Shown: piece after piece, positions 42,828 through 51,485 of the stretch
Numbering within the stretch: position 1 is the stretch's first letter
How the letters are laid out: every line of letters begins with the position of its first letter
Assembly: GCA_040506895.1 (NCBI GenBank)
Contig: JBEVVY010000001.1
Span: forward strand, 2,899,116 to 2,963,115
Direction of reading: 5' to 3'
DNA: 64,000 nucleotides
Origin: Sedimenticola_A sp040506895
GTDB lineage: Bacteria > Pseudomonadota > Gammaproteobacteria > Chromatiales > Chromatiaceae
Program-made: the position numbers and the translations under genes
The notes under the pieces: generated by a model
What the model was told of the DNA's origin: nothing
The model's input: the letters and a program-made list of their open reading frames with translations, nothing else
Database searches by the model: none

Positions 42828-44420
42828 CTATCCGGGCTGCATCTCCCCCTGGTAGTGGATGAACCGGTTCCTGCCCTGCTTCTTCGCCTCGTACATTGCC
42901 GCATCGGCCTGGCAGACGAGGCCATCCGGGTCCGTGCTGTCGACGGGATAGCGGCTGATCCCGATACTGACGCCAACCGTGAAGCGTTCACCGGCGATCT
43001 CCACCGGTTCGTCGATACCGGCAATGACCTTTTCGGCGATACCTTCGAGTACCTTCCGGTCCTCTGCACCCCGGATCACCATGGTGAACTCGTCGCCCCC
43101 CATCCGGGCCACGGTATCCTCTTTCCTGACAGTGCTCTTCAGGCGTTCAGCGATCTCCTGCAGCAGAAGATCCCCCGCTTCATGTCCCGCAGAGTCGTTG
43201 ACCTGCTTGAACCCGTCCAGGTCCATGAACAGGACCGCCACCATCTCCTCCTGTCGCTCGGCGGTGTGAATCGCCTGCTGTAGCCGGTCCATCAACAGGA
43301 GCCGGTTGGGCAGGCCGCTCAGTGGGTCGTGGTAGGCCATCGCCTGGTATCGCTGTTCGGAGGCTTTCTGCGTGGAGATGTCGGTGAAGATGCCGACATA
43401 GTGGGTCAGTTCACCCGATTCATCCTCGATGGTGGATATGCTGACCAGTTCGGGAGACACGCTGCCGTCCTGGCGTCGGTTCCAGATCTCTCCCCGCCAG
43501 CGTTTGTGCTCTTGGATCGATTGCCACATCTGATCGAAGAATGTCTGGTCGTGGTGGCCCGAGCGGAAAATGGAGGGTGTCTTGCCGACGAGCTCATCCT
43601 GGTCGTAACCGCTCATCTCACTGAACGCGGGGTTGATGATTCTTATCTTCTGCTGAGGATCGGTCACCATGATGCCATCCTGGGCGGCATCGATCACATC
43701 CCGGAAGAGACGCTCCTGGGTGCTGAGTGCGTCACGGGTCAGGGCCAGCTGCTGGCTCTCACGGGCTGTACGTACCACCAGGACGATCATCGCCAGCAGT
43801 ATTCCGCTGACGAGTATCAGAAGAACAGCGCCGGATTTTAAGAGCAGTGTCTGAAGCAACTGCCACTCTTCGGAAACGTTGTAGTAGATCTCCAGGGCGC
43901 CGAGAAACTGCCCCTCGACCGATACCGGGACGTAGACCTCCACCACGTCCACCGGCAGCCGCTCACCCTCCATGCTGGTGCCCTGCTTGCGCTCCACCTT
44001 TGAGAAGGTCACCCCCTTGGCGACCTGGTTGAAGAAATAGGCATTGGTATTCCGGTTTCCGATCTCCTTCTCCAGGGTCGAGAAGATGATCTCGCCATCC
44101 GGGGAGAAGACCCTGGTTTTCCATAGCCCGAAATCCACGGCGGCCTCGCGAAGGCTTGTCCATGCGCTCTTGCCTGGCAGTTCATGGGAGAAGGCCTGCC
44201 TGGCGCTCAGATCCACCCGGGCCACATGGAGAAGATGTGTGGCGGTTCTTTCCGCCTCTTTTTCAACGGCCGAGATCAGCAGCCTTTCGAATGACGGGTA
44301 GACCCGCAGCAGGTCATAGGCTGAGAGCAGTGCGGCACCGATTACGGCCACCAGGAGTATGTGTCTGAGCAGGGGGATACGCCAGATGGTTGTTATCAGT
44401 TTGTTTTCGGATCTGCTCAT
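42828..44420 (-). CDS. Membrane-bound diguanylate cyclase with PAS domain
   Basis: 530 residues from ATG 44420 (MSRSENK); an upstream extension is open but unconserved. Two transmembrane helices (about 16-35 and 195-220) flank a periplasmic sensor of roughly 160 residues. A PAS domain follows (RLFRDVIDAAQDGIMVTDPQQK), then a GGDEF domain (HDPLSGLPNRLLLMDRLQQ). The active site reads GGDEF, intact, and RKED five residues before it is the inhibitory site, so it should make cyclic di-GMP under product feedback. No EAL domain is present. The sensed signal is unknown. Confidence 0.94.
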   Translation of the reverse strand: MSRSENKLITTIWRIPLLRHILLVAVIGAALLSAYDLLRVYPSFERLLISAVEKEAERTATHLLHVARVDLSARQAFSHELPGKSAWTSLREAAVDFGLWKTRVFSPDGEIIFSTLEKEIGNRNTNAYFFNQVAKGVTFSKVERKQGTSMEGERLPVDVVEVYVPVSVEGQFLGALEIYYNVSEEWQLLQTLLLKSGAVLLILVSGILLAMIVLVVRTARESQQLALTRDALSTQERLFRDVIDAAQDGIMVTDPQQKIRIINPAFSEMSGYDQDELVGKTPSIFRSGHHDQTFFDQMWQSIQEHKRWRGEIWNRRQDGSVSPELVSISTIEDESGELTHYVGIFTDISTQKASEQRYQAMAYHDPLSGLPNRLLLMDRLQQAIHTAERQEEMVAVLFMDLDGFKQVNDSAGHEAGDLLLQEIAERLKSTVRKEDTVARMGGDEFTMVIRGAEDRKVLEGIAEKVIAGIDEPVEIAGERFTVGVSIGISRYPVDSTDPDGLVCQADAAMYEAKKQGRNRFIHYQGEMQPG

Positions 44421-44548
44421 GGGGCGCCACAGGGTGAGCAAAGTGTCTACCTGGAAATATAGTGCACCGGCCTGGGAATTCCATGCTTCTCCCGGGCGAT
44501 GGAGATAGCAGAGAAGGGGATGGGTTGGAGGCGAAAGCATGCATCATC

Positions 44549-44576
44549 TTGACGGCTGATGATAATCTGATATATT
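44549..44576 (+). promoter_or_regulatory. Promoter of the 40-residue gene
   Basis: TTGACG (44549-44554), 16 bases, TATATT (44571-44576); near-consensus sigma-70 hexamers 35 bases before the start codon. Confidence 0.75.
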
Positions 44577-44610
44577 AGAGATACATTAAATACTAATTCA
44601 TGGGTGCGGC

Positions 44611-44733
44611 ATGAATGAAGACGCTTTGAAAGTGGACTGTGCAGAATGGCGTGAAGTGGTCGAGATCTTCCCCTCCGAAATGGAGGTGATCATGGAAATG
44701 ATGATCGAGGCCGATTGGGAAATCTGCAGCTGA
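44611..44733 (+). CDS. Small acidic protein, 40 residues
   Basis: I do not recognise it. The frame starts MNEDALKVDCAEWREVVEIF and ends ADWEICS. It is strongly acidic (Glu/Asp rich), with two cysteines, two tryptophans and two internal Met clusters; a helix is plausible. There is only a weak ribosome site (GGTGCGG). It has a near-consensus promoter 35 bases upstream and a strong terminator 20 bases downstream, which argues for a dedicated small gene rather than noise. The alternative is a small regulatory RNA with a chance frame. It is divergent from the diguanylate cyclase. Confidence 0.6.
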   Translation: MNEDALKVDCAEWREVVEIFPSEMEVIMEMMIEADWEICS

Positions 44734-44752
44734 TACGTTAGTAAACCCGCAA

Positions 44753-44790
44753 AACACCCGTCAGGTTAATCCTTTCGGGTGTTTTTTTTT
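44753..44790 (+). terminator. Intrinsic terminator of the 40-residue gene
   Basis: AACACCCG and CGGGTGTT form an eight-base stem with a 15-base loop, followed by a run of Ts. Confidence 0.9.
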
Positions 44791-45233
44791 GGCCATGGAT
44801 GGCCTTATGCCGCGGGAGGCAAGGATGCCGGGAGCGGCGGGCCGTTCGTGGCGCCTGCGGTGAATAGTATTAAACCGATGGATGTCCGGGATGGGTTTAT
44901 GTACAGGATGTACGGTATGCCGCGGGTGCAGGGATGCACAGGAGCGGCGATGTACAGGATGTACGGACAGAAAATTGCTCCTGCATTTTCTGCACTTCCG
45001 CCATCCCTGGCGGTCGTACGCCGCGGGCGCACGACTGCAGGCCAAGGATTGCTCCCGGCAATCCTTTTGCATTTCCCACATCCATGTGGGTCAGATGCAG
45101 GAGGTAGGGCGAAGCAGGATGCCAGAGCCGAGGGATGCGCACGACTCCAGGGATGGAGGAGTTAGAGCGAAGCAGGATGCCAGAGCCGAGGAGCGGCGAT
45201 GTACAGGATATACGGACAGGAGATTGCTCTGCT
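44791..45233. repeat. Palindromic intergenic repeat array
   Basis: No gene is convincing here. Units include GTACAGGATGTACGG (44901-44915, 44952-44966, and a variant at 45201-45215). A 30-base block occurs at 44941-44970 and 45190-45219 with one mismatch. A 25-base exact repeat is at 45109-45133 and 45167-45191. Hairpins are AAGGATTGC/GCAATCCTT (45044-45066) and CCCACA/TGTGGG (45075-45090). GGCCATGGATGGCC at its left end also occurs at 7855-7868. This resembles REP/BIME-type dispersed repeats. Confidence 0.8.
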
Positions 45234-45262
45234 TTGTCCACAGATTACCCGAATGCTAGGAT
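45234..45262 (+). promoter_or_regulatory. Possible folA promoter at the edge of the repeat array
   Basis: TTGTCC, 17 bases, TAGGAT. The predicted start of transcription is only a few bases before ATG 45271, so the message would be nearly leaderless; an upstream promoter is the alternative. Confidence 0.35.
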
Positions 45263-45270
45263 GCGCTCCC

Positions 45271-45777
45271 ATGAGCAGAGATAAACCGATCATCTCCATT
45301 ATCGCCGCCATGGCCGAGAACCGGGCCATCGGTATCGAAAACCGGCTGCCCTGGCGCCTGCCTGCCGATCTGCAGCACTTCAAGCGGCTGACGGTGGGCA
45401 AGCCCATCATCATGGGCCGCAAGACCTGGGAGTCACTTCCGGGCCTGCTGCCGGACCGTCCGCATATCCTGGTGACCGGAAACCGCGAATATGTCGCCGA
45501 CGGTTGCACGGTGACCCACAGCATCGAGCAGGCCCTGGAGGCGGCAGGTGATGCCCCCGAGGTGATGATCGTAGGCGGTGCCGCGTTTTACGAGCAGATG
45601 CTGCCTCGCGCCGACCGCCTATACCTCACCCTGGTGCACACCCGGGTGGAGGGAGACGCCTTCTTTCCCGAATATGATCCGGCGGAGTGGCGGGAGACTG
45701 CCCGTCAGCAGTGCCAGGCTGATGAGAAGAATCCCTTCGACTACACCTTCATCAACCTGGAGCGCCGCCACGGTTAG
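45271..45777 (+). CDS. folA: Dihydrofolate reductase
   Basis: 168 residues from ATG 45271. IISIIAAMAENRAIGIENRLPWRLPADLQHF includes the substrate-binding region with catalytic Asp; MGRKTWESL and VIGG-like MIVGGAAFYEQML are DHFR motifs. The frame extends upstream to 45199 into the repeat array, but residues there are not DHFR-like. It regenerates tetrahydrofolate after ThyA. Confidence 0.96.
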   Translation: MSRDKPIISIIAAMAENRAIGIENRLPWRLPADLQHFKRLTVGKPIIMGRKTWESLPGLLPDRPHILVTGNREYVADGCTVTHSIEQALEAAGDAPEVMIVGGAAFYEQMLPRADRLYLTLVHTRVEGDAFFPEYDPAEWRETARQQCQADEKNPFDYTFINLERRHG

Positions 45778-45792
45778 AGTGGCGATGCCACG

Positions 45793-46212
45793 CTAGTCGT
45801 CGGTCTCGTCCACGTCGATCTGGCCGGTGAGGCGCCGCCGCACATGGGACCAGGAGAGCCCCGTCGCCATGATGGCCGACAACATCACCAGTACGATGTA
45901 CTCCAGTGCGGTGGTGTTATCCAGGGAGAGTACCTGGTACTCGATCAGTGACCAGACGATGATGCCGAAAAAGGCCACCGCCAGGGTGGTGCCTATCACG
46001 CCCAGGGAGCGCATGGTGGCGCGCAGGTAGATGGCCCAGCCGATGATCAGTACGATCGCCGCCAGCGCGATCAGCGGATCGATCTTGTTCTCCGACCCTG
46101 TGAACCAGTGGTACCAGGAGTAACCCGAGGGGTTGTAGGTGGCGAACACCAGGATCAGTGCCATCACCAGGCGGATCAGAAAGTTTGAGAAATCGAAGCC
46201 CTTGTCGGCCAT
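45793..46212 (-). CDS. Small membrane protein, DUF6524-like
   Basis: 139 residues with about four hydrophobic helices. NFLIRLVMALILVFATYNPSGYSWYHW near the start resembles the DUF6524 family as I recall it; the function is unknown. A charged C-terminal tail (QIDVDETDD) faces one side of the membrane. It follows the TIGR00266 gene by 51 bases and is convergent with folA. Confidence 0.6.
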   Translation of the reverse strand: MADKGFDFSNFLIRLVMALILVFATYNPSGYSWYHWFTGSENKIDPLIALAAIVLIIGWAIYLRATMRSLGVIGTTLAVAFFGIIVWSLIEYQVLSLDNTTALEYIVLVMLSAIMATGLSWSHVRRRLTGQIDVDETDD

Positions 46213-46263
46213 GATGTGTAGTCCTTGTCTCGATTGTTATTGAATTTGAATTGGTCCGGGGTA

Positions 46264-47052
46264 TCAGTCGCCGTCCAGCAGGCGGCCCACACCGCCGAGT
46301 ACCGAGCCCTCGCCCTTGTCGCTGCCACCCGCCGAGGGCGCATTGGAGAGAATGCGGTCGGCCATGCGTGAGAAAGGCAGGCTCTGCAGCCAGACGGTGC
46401 CCCTGCCGCGCAGGGTGGCGAGAAACAGCCCTTCACCGCCGAACACCATCGATTTGAGGTTGCCGGCACGCTCGATGTCGTACTCAATGTCACCGGAGAA
46501 GCCGACCAGGCAACCGGTATCCACGCGCAGGGTTTCGCCTGAAAGCTTTTTCTCCACCACGGTGCCGCCGGCCTGGATAAACGCCATGCCGTCACCCTCC
46601 AGGGTCTGCAGGATAAAGCCTTCACCCCCGAACAGGCCACTGCCCAGCTTGCGGTTGAACGTGATGTCCACCTTGGTGCCGAGGGCTGCGCAGAGGAAGG
46701 CGTCTTTCTGGCAGGTCACCTGCTCTCCCAGTTCGGCCATGTTGAGGGGGACGATATTTCCGGGGTAGGGCGCGGAGAAGGAGACACGGCGCTTGCCCAC
46801 ACCACTGTTGGTGAAGTGGGTGGTGAAAATGGATTCGCCGGTGATCATGCGTTTGCCCGCAGAGAAGAGCTTTCCCATCAGTCCCTGGTCTGGCTCCGAG
46901 CCGTCCCCCATGCGGGTCTCGAAGTCGATCCCCTCCTCCATGTAGGTCATGGCGCCGGCCTCTGCGACCACGGTCTCTCCGGGATCCAGCTCAACCTCAA
47001 CCAGCTGCATTTCCGAGCCGAGAATTTCGTAATCCACTTCGTGGCAGCGCAT
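46264..47052 (-). CDS. TIGR00266/AIM24 family protein
   Basis: 262 residues. GETVVAEAGAMTYMEEGIDFET, FGGEGFILQTLEGDGMAFIQAGG and FGGEGLFLATLRGRGTVWLQSLPF are repeated Gly-rich beta segments typical of the TIGR00266/AIM24 beta-barrel family. The family is widespread with no proven biochemical role. The gene follows tonB by 92 bases on the same strand. Confidence 0.85.
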   Translation of the reverse strand: MRCHEVDYEILGSEMQLVEVELDPGETVVAEAGAMTYMEEGIDFETRMGDGSEPDQGLMGKLFSAGKRMITGESIFTTHFTNSGVGKRRVSFSAPYPGNIVPLNMAELGEQVTCQKDAFLCAALGTKVDITFNRKLGSGLFGGEGFILQTLEGDGMAFIQAGGTVVEKKLSGETLRVDTGCLVGFSGDIEYDIERAGNLKSMVFGGEGLFLATLRGRGTVWLQSLPFSRMADRILSNAPSAGGSDKGEGSVLGGVGRLLDGD

Positions 47053-47144
47053 ATCTGTTCTCCCGATCGGCAGCTTCAGCCCTGCCGATATCCATTCAGT
47101 ATTTGACTGGGGCTATTTTGCCTTGGTTTTGGAGAAAAGACAGT

Positions 47145-47873
47145 CTATTTCAGGCGGTACTCTTTGGTCGATCTCACTTTCAGCGGGCAGGGCAGTCCCC
47201 GGGGCGGTAGCGGGAGCACGCCGGCACTCTTCAGGGCCTTGGCTGCTGCCCGTCTCAACAGTTTATGCCCCTCGCTGGTCTCTATGTTGCTGGTGGTGCC
47301 GTCGCACATCACGGTGAAGGTGAGCGTGGCACTGCCCTCGATACCCCGACGCCGGGCCGCGGACGGATAGAATTTTTTCGATTCGATCGCCCGCTCTATG
47401 GTTGCCAGGTAACGCTGCTTCAGGGTCGCAACATCGACCTGGGCGACCTGGGGCGCAGGCTGCTCTTGCTTGACAGGTTTTGGTGGTGGCAACGGCTTCG
47501 GCTTCGGCTTCGGCTTCGGCTTCGGCTTGGGCTTGGGCTTGGGCTTCGGCTCGGGCTTTGGCTCGGGCTTTGGCTCAGGCTTTGGCTCAGGCTCAGGCTC
47601 AGGCTCGGGCTCAGGCTCAGGCTCGGGCTCAGGCTCAGGCTCAGGCTCGGGCTCAGGCTCGGGCTCGGGCTCGGGCTCGGGTTCAGGTTCAGGCTCCGGT
47701 TCGGGCTGAGGCTGTACAAAGTTGAGGCGTACCTCGGTAAGCAGGGGGTCGACTTTTGCCAGGTGCGTGGGTGCCTGCAGGGATCGGTCGTAGAGGGACC
47801 AGGCCAGTGCGCCATGGACCACCAGGGAGAGAACGACGGCCAGCAGCCGCCAGTTCACGTCGATGCGGCTCAT
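47145..47873 (-). CDS. tonB: TonB energy-transducing protein
   Basis: 242 residues: an N-terminal anchor (LLAVVLSLVVHGALAWSLY), a long linker of Glu-Pro then Lys-Pro dipeptides (about residues 55-130), and a C-terminal TonB domain (ATLKQRYLATIERAIESKKFYPSAARRRGIEGSATLTF, including the conserved YP). It links ExbBD proton motive force to outer-membrane receptors. The linker is encoded by a long hexamer repeat. It overlaps exbD by four bases and closes the transport operon. Confidence 0.95.
   Translation of the reverse strand: MSRIDVNWRLLAVVLSLVVHGALAWSLYDRSLQAPTHLAKVDPLLTEVRLNFVQPQPEPEPEPEPEPEPEPEPEPEPEPEPEPEPEPEPEPEPEPEPKPEPKPEPKPEPKPKPKPKPKPKPKPKPKPLPPPKPVKQEQPAPQVAQVDVATLKQRYLATIERAIESKKFYPSAARRRGIEGSATLTFTVMCDGTTSNIETSEGHKLLRRAAAKALKSAGVLPLPPRGLPCPLKVRSTKEYRLK
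47489..47706 (-). repeat. Hexanucleotide repeat encoding the TonB linker
   Basis: About 36 GGCTCA/GGCTCG/GGCTTC-type hexamers on the plus strand encode Glu-Pro and Lys-Pro pairs on the minus strand. Changes in unit number would stay in frame. Confidence 0.9.
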
Positions 47874-48268
47874 GGGCGCTCGGTCTGGATATCCAGGGAC
47901 TCGGCGCCGGCGCTCCTTGCCGCATCGATGATGGTGACGGCATTGCCGAACTGGGCTGCCCGGTCGCCGCGCAGGCGTACGTAGCGTTTTCCAGGCGCAT
48001 GCAGTGCACCTCGCAGGGTGTCGGTGAGCTGCGCTTCGGTGGTCGCTATGCCGTCGACCAGCAGGGTGCCATCCGGCAGCAGTGTCACGTTGACATAGTG
48101 GTCATCCTCGTCTGCGGCGGCGCTGGTGGCCGTCGGCAGGTCGATGTCGATGCGCTCCTCCTGGATGAAGTGGGCGGTGAGCATGAAGAAGACCAGCAGC
48201 AGAAAGACAATGTCGATCAGCGGCGTCAGGTTGAGCACGGTGCTTGAGCGGCGCCGCTCATACCCCAT
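47870..48268 (-). CDS. exbD: Biopolymer transport protein ExbD
   Basis: 132 residues with a single transmembrane helix near the N-terminus; the conserved proton-binding Asp is in NLTPLIDIVFLLLVFFML. It partners ExbB. The start overlaps the exbB stop and the stop overlaps the tonB start. Confidence 0.95.
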   Translation of the reverse strand: MGYERRRSSTVLNLTPLIDIVFLLLVFFMLTAHFIQEERIDIDLPTATSAAADEDDHYVNVTLLPDGTLLVDGIATTEAQLTDTLRGALHAPGKRYVRLRGDRAAQFGNAVTIIDAARSAGAESLDIQTERP

Positions 48269-48935
48269 CAGTGATCTCCTCCCAGTGATGGGGTTGGGAG
48301 CCGGCGGAATCGAGGGTCACCGGCCGGTCGCTGCGGCGCTCCAGCAGCAGGCTGATACAGCGCCCCATGCCCTGGGCGCGTCGCTCCACGGCACCCTCCA
48401 GGAAGTGGAGCAGGATGACCAGGGGGATGGCCACGGCGAGGCCGACGCCGGTGGTGATCATCGCCTCCCAGATGCCGCCGGCCAGGGCCTGGGCATCCAC
48501 CTTGCCACCCGCCTGCTCAATCACCATGAAGGCCTTGATCATGCCGGTGATGGTGCCCAGCAGGCCCAGTAGCGGTGCAGTATTTCCCAGAACGCCCAGG
48601 GTGCGCAGACCCCACTCCATGCGCTGCAGTTCCTGGGCGCGGATGCGGGCGCCGACACCCTGCAGATCCTTTACCCCCTGGTTATGGGCATCCACCATAT
48701 GCTGTATGACGCGTGCTTCAGGGCCCTTCAACGTGCTGACCTGCTGTTGCGCATCATCTCTTTCGAGCAGGCGGTCGAGTTCTTCATAGAACGTCTTGGG
48801 CAGTCTCTGCAGCCGGAAGAAGAGCAGGTAGCGTTCAATGACAATGGCCAGGCCGACCGACGAGTAGCCCGCCAGTATCCAGATTACGGGACCGCCCTTG
48901 GCGATCAGTTCAGCGAAACTCATGGTGTTATCCAT
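48258..48935 (-). CDS. exbB: Biopolymer transport protein ExbB
   Basis: 225 residues. Three hydrophobic segments: VIWILAGYSSVGLAIVIERYL, APLLGLLGTITGMIKAF and MITTGVGLAVAIPLVILLHFL. These are MotA/TolQ/ExbB signatures. The first residues overlap the end of the upstream membrane protein gene by 16 bases. Confidence 0.95.
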   Translation of the reverse strand: MDNTMSFAELIAKGGPVIWILAGYSSVGLAIVIERYLLFFRLQRLPKTFYEELDRLLERDDAQQQVSTLKGPEARVIQHMVDAHNQGVKDLQGVGARIRAQELQRMEWGLRTLGVLGNTAPLLGLLGTITGMIKAFMVIEQAGGKVDAQALAGGIWEAMITTGVGLAVAIPLVILLHFLEGAVERRAQGMGRCISLLLERRSDRPVTLDSAGSQPHHWEEITDGV

Positions 48936-49615
48936 CCCATGGCGGTTGCGGTGCCCATCAGTATCAACAGGCCGATGCTGCTCTTCTCCAGGGTGCTGCG
49001 CCAGCGCCCCATATGCAGCCTCAGCTGGGTGGCGAAGTGAGCGACACCGAAGATGAAGATCAGTGTTGGAATGGCCACGGCACCGAGGGCGAAGCCGAGG
49101 CCAAGTGAAAAGCCGGCGCTGATACTGGCGGTGGTTGCGGCGGCCAGGATCACCGTGCTCAGGGGGGCGCAGGGGTTCAGCGCCATGCCCATACCCATGA
49201 AGAAGAGTCCGCCGGGCAGGGTGGTGTGTTGCTCACCGGTGGTGGGGGCAGCGACGGCTGCGGGCTCCGCGGAGGGTCGGCTGCAGCTGCGCTTGCCGGG
49301 TTTTCGCCACAGCAGTGACAGGGCCACGGCGATGGTGGCTCCCCCCAGCAGCCAGCGCACCCAGGGTGCATCGATCCAGTCCTCCACCAGTACGCCGGCC
49401 CAGCCCGCGGCGGCGGCGAGCAGGGCGTAACCGGTCATGCGACCGAGAGTGAAGGGAAGGACGGTGCGCCAGGCCTGGCGTATGCCGTTGCCGGTGGAGA
49501 TGAAGACCGGTCCCAGGTAAGGCATGCAGGCGATGTTGCAGGGGCCCGAGCCGAAGCTCAGGCCCAGCAGCAGCGCAGCGCCGAAGCTGAGGGTGACCGG
49601 CTCCAGGGGCATCAT
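48920..49615 (-). CDS. DsbD/TauE-like membrane protein with conserved cysteine motifs
   Basis: 231 residues from ATG 49615 (ATGA overlap with the upstream stop; ATG 49612 is equally possible). About six transmembrane helices. Two motifs, GPCNIACMP near the start and NPCAPLS in the middle, echo the paired Cys-Pro sites of CcdA/DsbD transmembrane electron carriers, as well as SafE-family transporters. A short cytoplasmic loop with a CSRPS segment separates the halves. Next to a polyferredoxin, electron transfer across the membrane is plausible but unproven. Confidence 0.75.
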   Translation of the reverse strand: MMPLEPVTLSFGAALLLGLSFGSGPCNIACMPYLGPVFISTGNGIRQAWRTVLPFTLGRMTGYALLAAAAGWAGVLVEDWIDAPWVRWLLGGATIAVALSLLWRKPGKRSCSRPSAEPAAVAAPTTGEQHTTLPGGLFFMGMGMALNPCAPLSTVILAAATTASISAGFSLGLGFALGAVAIPTLIFIFGVAHFATQLRLHMGRWRSTLEKSSIGLLILMGTATAMGWITP

Positions 49616-50667
49616 GTCTGCTTGGCCCTCTTTTTCGGTGGCTCGCCCTTGATCACTGTTTTGAGGTTGCGCTTCTCCCACTCGGTCTGGGCCTTTTTGC
49701 GCACCTTGAAGTACTGGGGATCCGCCGAGAAGATCGGGAATGCGGTGTACTTGAGCTGCAGTACATCCTTGTCCGGGCAGAACTCCACGCAGCGGCCGCA
49801 GAGTGTGCAGTCCTCGAACATCACGTCCCGCTTCTCCATTTCGGTATGGATCTCGCGGATATCCATGGGGCAGGCCTTGGCGCAGATGCCGCACTTGCCG
49901 CAGCGGGGCGATGCGTTCTTCACCAGGCGCGCGAGGCCGATCTTGCGGAATATCGCATGCAGGGAGAGCATCGGGCAGATACGGCAGAAGGGCTGGCGTA
50001 CCGTCAGTGCCAGGGTGACCATCAGGCCGAAAAGAAAGGTGCCGATCAGCGTAAGCGCAATCGTGGTGTTGGTGGCGGTATCCACGTGCAGCTGTTCGGG
50101 GTTGCCGGTGGCCAGGGTGGTGAGGATGCGGCTGGGACAGATCTTGCAGAAGGGGTCCCCCAGGTCGTGACTGACCCAGCCCATGCCGGCCAGCAGCGGA
50201 AAGACGAAGACCAGCAGGGCGAGGATCGCCCACTTGATGGGTCGCATCCCTTTCACCAGCCCCTCGTCAACGGACTCATGGCGCTGCAGTCCCAGTTTCT
50301 GGCCAATGATGTGCAGCCACTCCTGGAACGTGCCCAGGGGGCAGATCCAGCCGCAGAAGGCCTTGTTGAGCACCACGAACAGCAGCAGGAAGGTACCCAG
50401 GGTGATCAGGCTCGGCATGATGCCCATCATGATGTTGCCGCCATTGGCGATCGCCTCGCCGAGACGGTGGTCCATCTGGTGCTGGAAGGGGATCAGAACG
50501 CAGAGGTCTGATCCCTCGTGGTCGTAAGCGCAGCTCAGTGCGGGCAGTGCACCGCTGAGCTTGTCGGCCAGGTAGTAGGCGCCGATACCGCTGCCGTAGA
50601 CCAGCAGTACAAAGGCGGCAAGCTGGACCAGCTTGCGGATAACGGAGAGGTTCTTCAGGGGATTCAT
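49612..50667 (-). CDS. Membrane polyferredoxin of the NapH/CcoG/NosR type
   Basis: 351 residues with about five transmembrane segments and several cysteine clusters: FCGWICPLGTFQEW, CKICPSRI, CRICPML, then two classical 4Fe-4S motifs CGKCGICAKACPMD and CTLCGRCVEFCPDKD. These occur in NapH, NosR C-termini and CcoG. It could carry electrons between quinol or a soluble donor and the periplasm or the neighbouring DsbD-like protein. It lies between the receptor genes and exbB, an uncommon place for such a protein. Confidence 0.88.
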   Translation of the reverse strand: MNPLKNLSVIRKLVQLAAFVLLVYGSGIGAYYLADKLSGALPALSCAYDHEGSDLCVLIPFQHQMDHRLGEAIANGGNIMMGIMPSLITLGTFLLLFVVLNKAFCGWICPLGTFQEWLHIIGQKLGLQRHESVDEGLVKGMRPIKWAILALLVFVFPLLAGMGWVSHDLGDPFCKICPSRILTTLATGNPEQLHVDTATNTTIALTLIGTFLFGLMVTLALTVRQPFCRICPMLSLHAIFRKIGLARLVKNASPRCGKCGICAKACPMDIREIHTEMEKRDVMFEDCTLCGRCVEFCPDKDVLQLKYTAFPIFSADPQYFKVRKKAQTEWEKRNLKTVIKGEPPKKRAKQT

Positions 50668-50668
50668 A

Positions 50669-51472
50669 TCAGTTGCCGCCTCTCTTTCGTCCGATGAAAC
50701 CGCCGGCGATCATACCGATGCCGGCCACCGCCAGCCCCAGCTCGAAGGATCGCCAGTGACCCTGGTTGACCCGGTATTCGGCACTCAGCATGCTCTGGTA
50801 GGTGATGCCCCGGGCGATGTGCTCGGTGCTGACCGACAGCTCCGCGGCACGGCGGTCACGCTCGCCCTCGACCACGTTGGGGAAGTCGTCGGGGATGTGC
50901 AGGCGGACCCGGCCGCTAGTGTCGGTCACCCCCTCCACTCGGCTGCCATTGGCGGTCTCCATGACCACCGGCACGTTGGCAAGAGGCTTGTCCCCGAAGC
51001 GCACCAGGAAGCCCCACTCCTGGTCAGAGTAGTAGCGGAAGTGCTCGCGCGGGATCGGGTCGGGAACGATCTCTAACTCGCTCTTCAGGACACCGGTCAG
51101 CCGGGTCGGGCTCTGGCCACTTGGCTTGCCGTGCATGTAGAGGTAGCGGATGACGCTCTCGACAGTGTCGCCCCAGTCCTTGCGCGCCACCACGGCGTGG
51201 TAGTTGTCCACGCCGGTGGTGGGGATGGTGACGGTGCCCATCTTTGCTTCCAGCGGCAGGGTGGAGAGGTCGGGTTTCCAGAGCGTGATCTCCGCCCCTT
51301 CGGATCCGACCAGCGTCAGCTGTTTCGGTCCCCTGCGGTGCTGATGTGCGTTGGCAGCCTGCGGTTTCTGGGCGGCTCCCTGGGGAGCCTGGGCCACTGC
51401 GTCGGTGCCCGTCAGGACGCCGAACAGCAGTGGGACCATGGCCAGGGTGGCACTCCTGTTGCGCGAACTCAT
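50669..51472 (-). CDS. Secreted DUF4198-like beta-sandwich protein with C-terminal anchor
   Basis: 267 residues. A signal peptide is followed by a His-rich stretch (AHQHRRG). The segment LEIVPDPIPREHF...FLVRFGDKPLANVPVVM...VTDTSGRVRLHIP resembles DUF4198/Ig-like domains that accompany metal transport systems. A transmembrane helix (LGLAVAGIGMIAGGFIG) and RKRGG end the protein. It lies 13 bases after the receptor and one base before the polyferredoxin, so it is part of the operon. It could be an outward-facing metal-binding or receptor partner. Confidence 0.7.
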   Translation of the reverse strand: MSSRNRSATLAMVPLLFGVLTGTDAVAQAPQGAAQKPQAANAHQHRRGPKQLTLVGSEGAEITLWKPDLSTLPLEAKMGTVTIPTTGVDNYHAVVARKDWGDTVESVIRYLYMHGKPSGQSPTRLTGVLKSELEIVPDPIPREHFRYYSDQEWGFLVRFGDKPLANVPVVMETANGSRVEGVTDTSGRVRLHIPDDFPNVVEGERDRRAAELSVSTEHIARGITYQSMLSAEYRVNQGHWRSFELGLAVAGIGMIAGGFIGRKRGGN

Positions 51473-51485
51473 GGCCTCTCCCCGC

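Noticed and set aside
44779..45259. Several frames of 75-128 residues across the repeat array
   Set aside because: All are made of repeat units read in different frames, rich in Cys, Arg and Gly, and none has a ribosome site.
47265..47984. 239-residue plus-strand Leu/Arg/Gly frame
   Set aside because: Shadow of the tonB hexamer tract.
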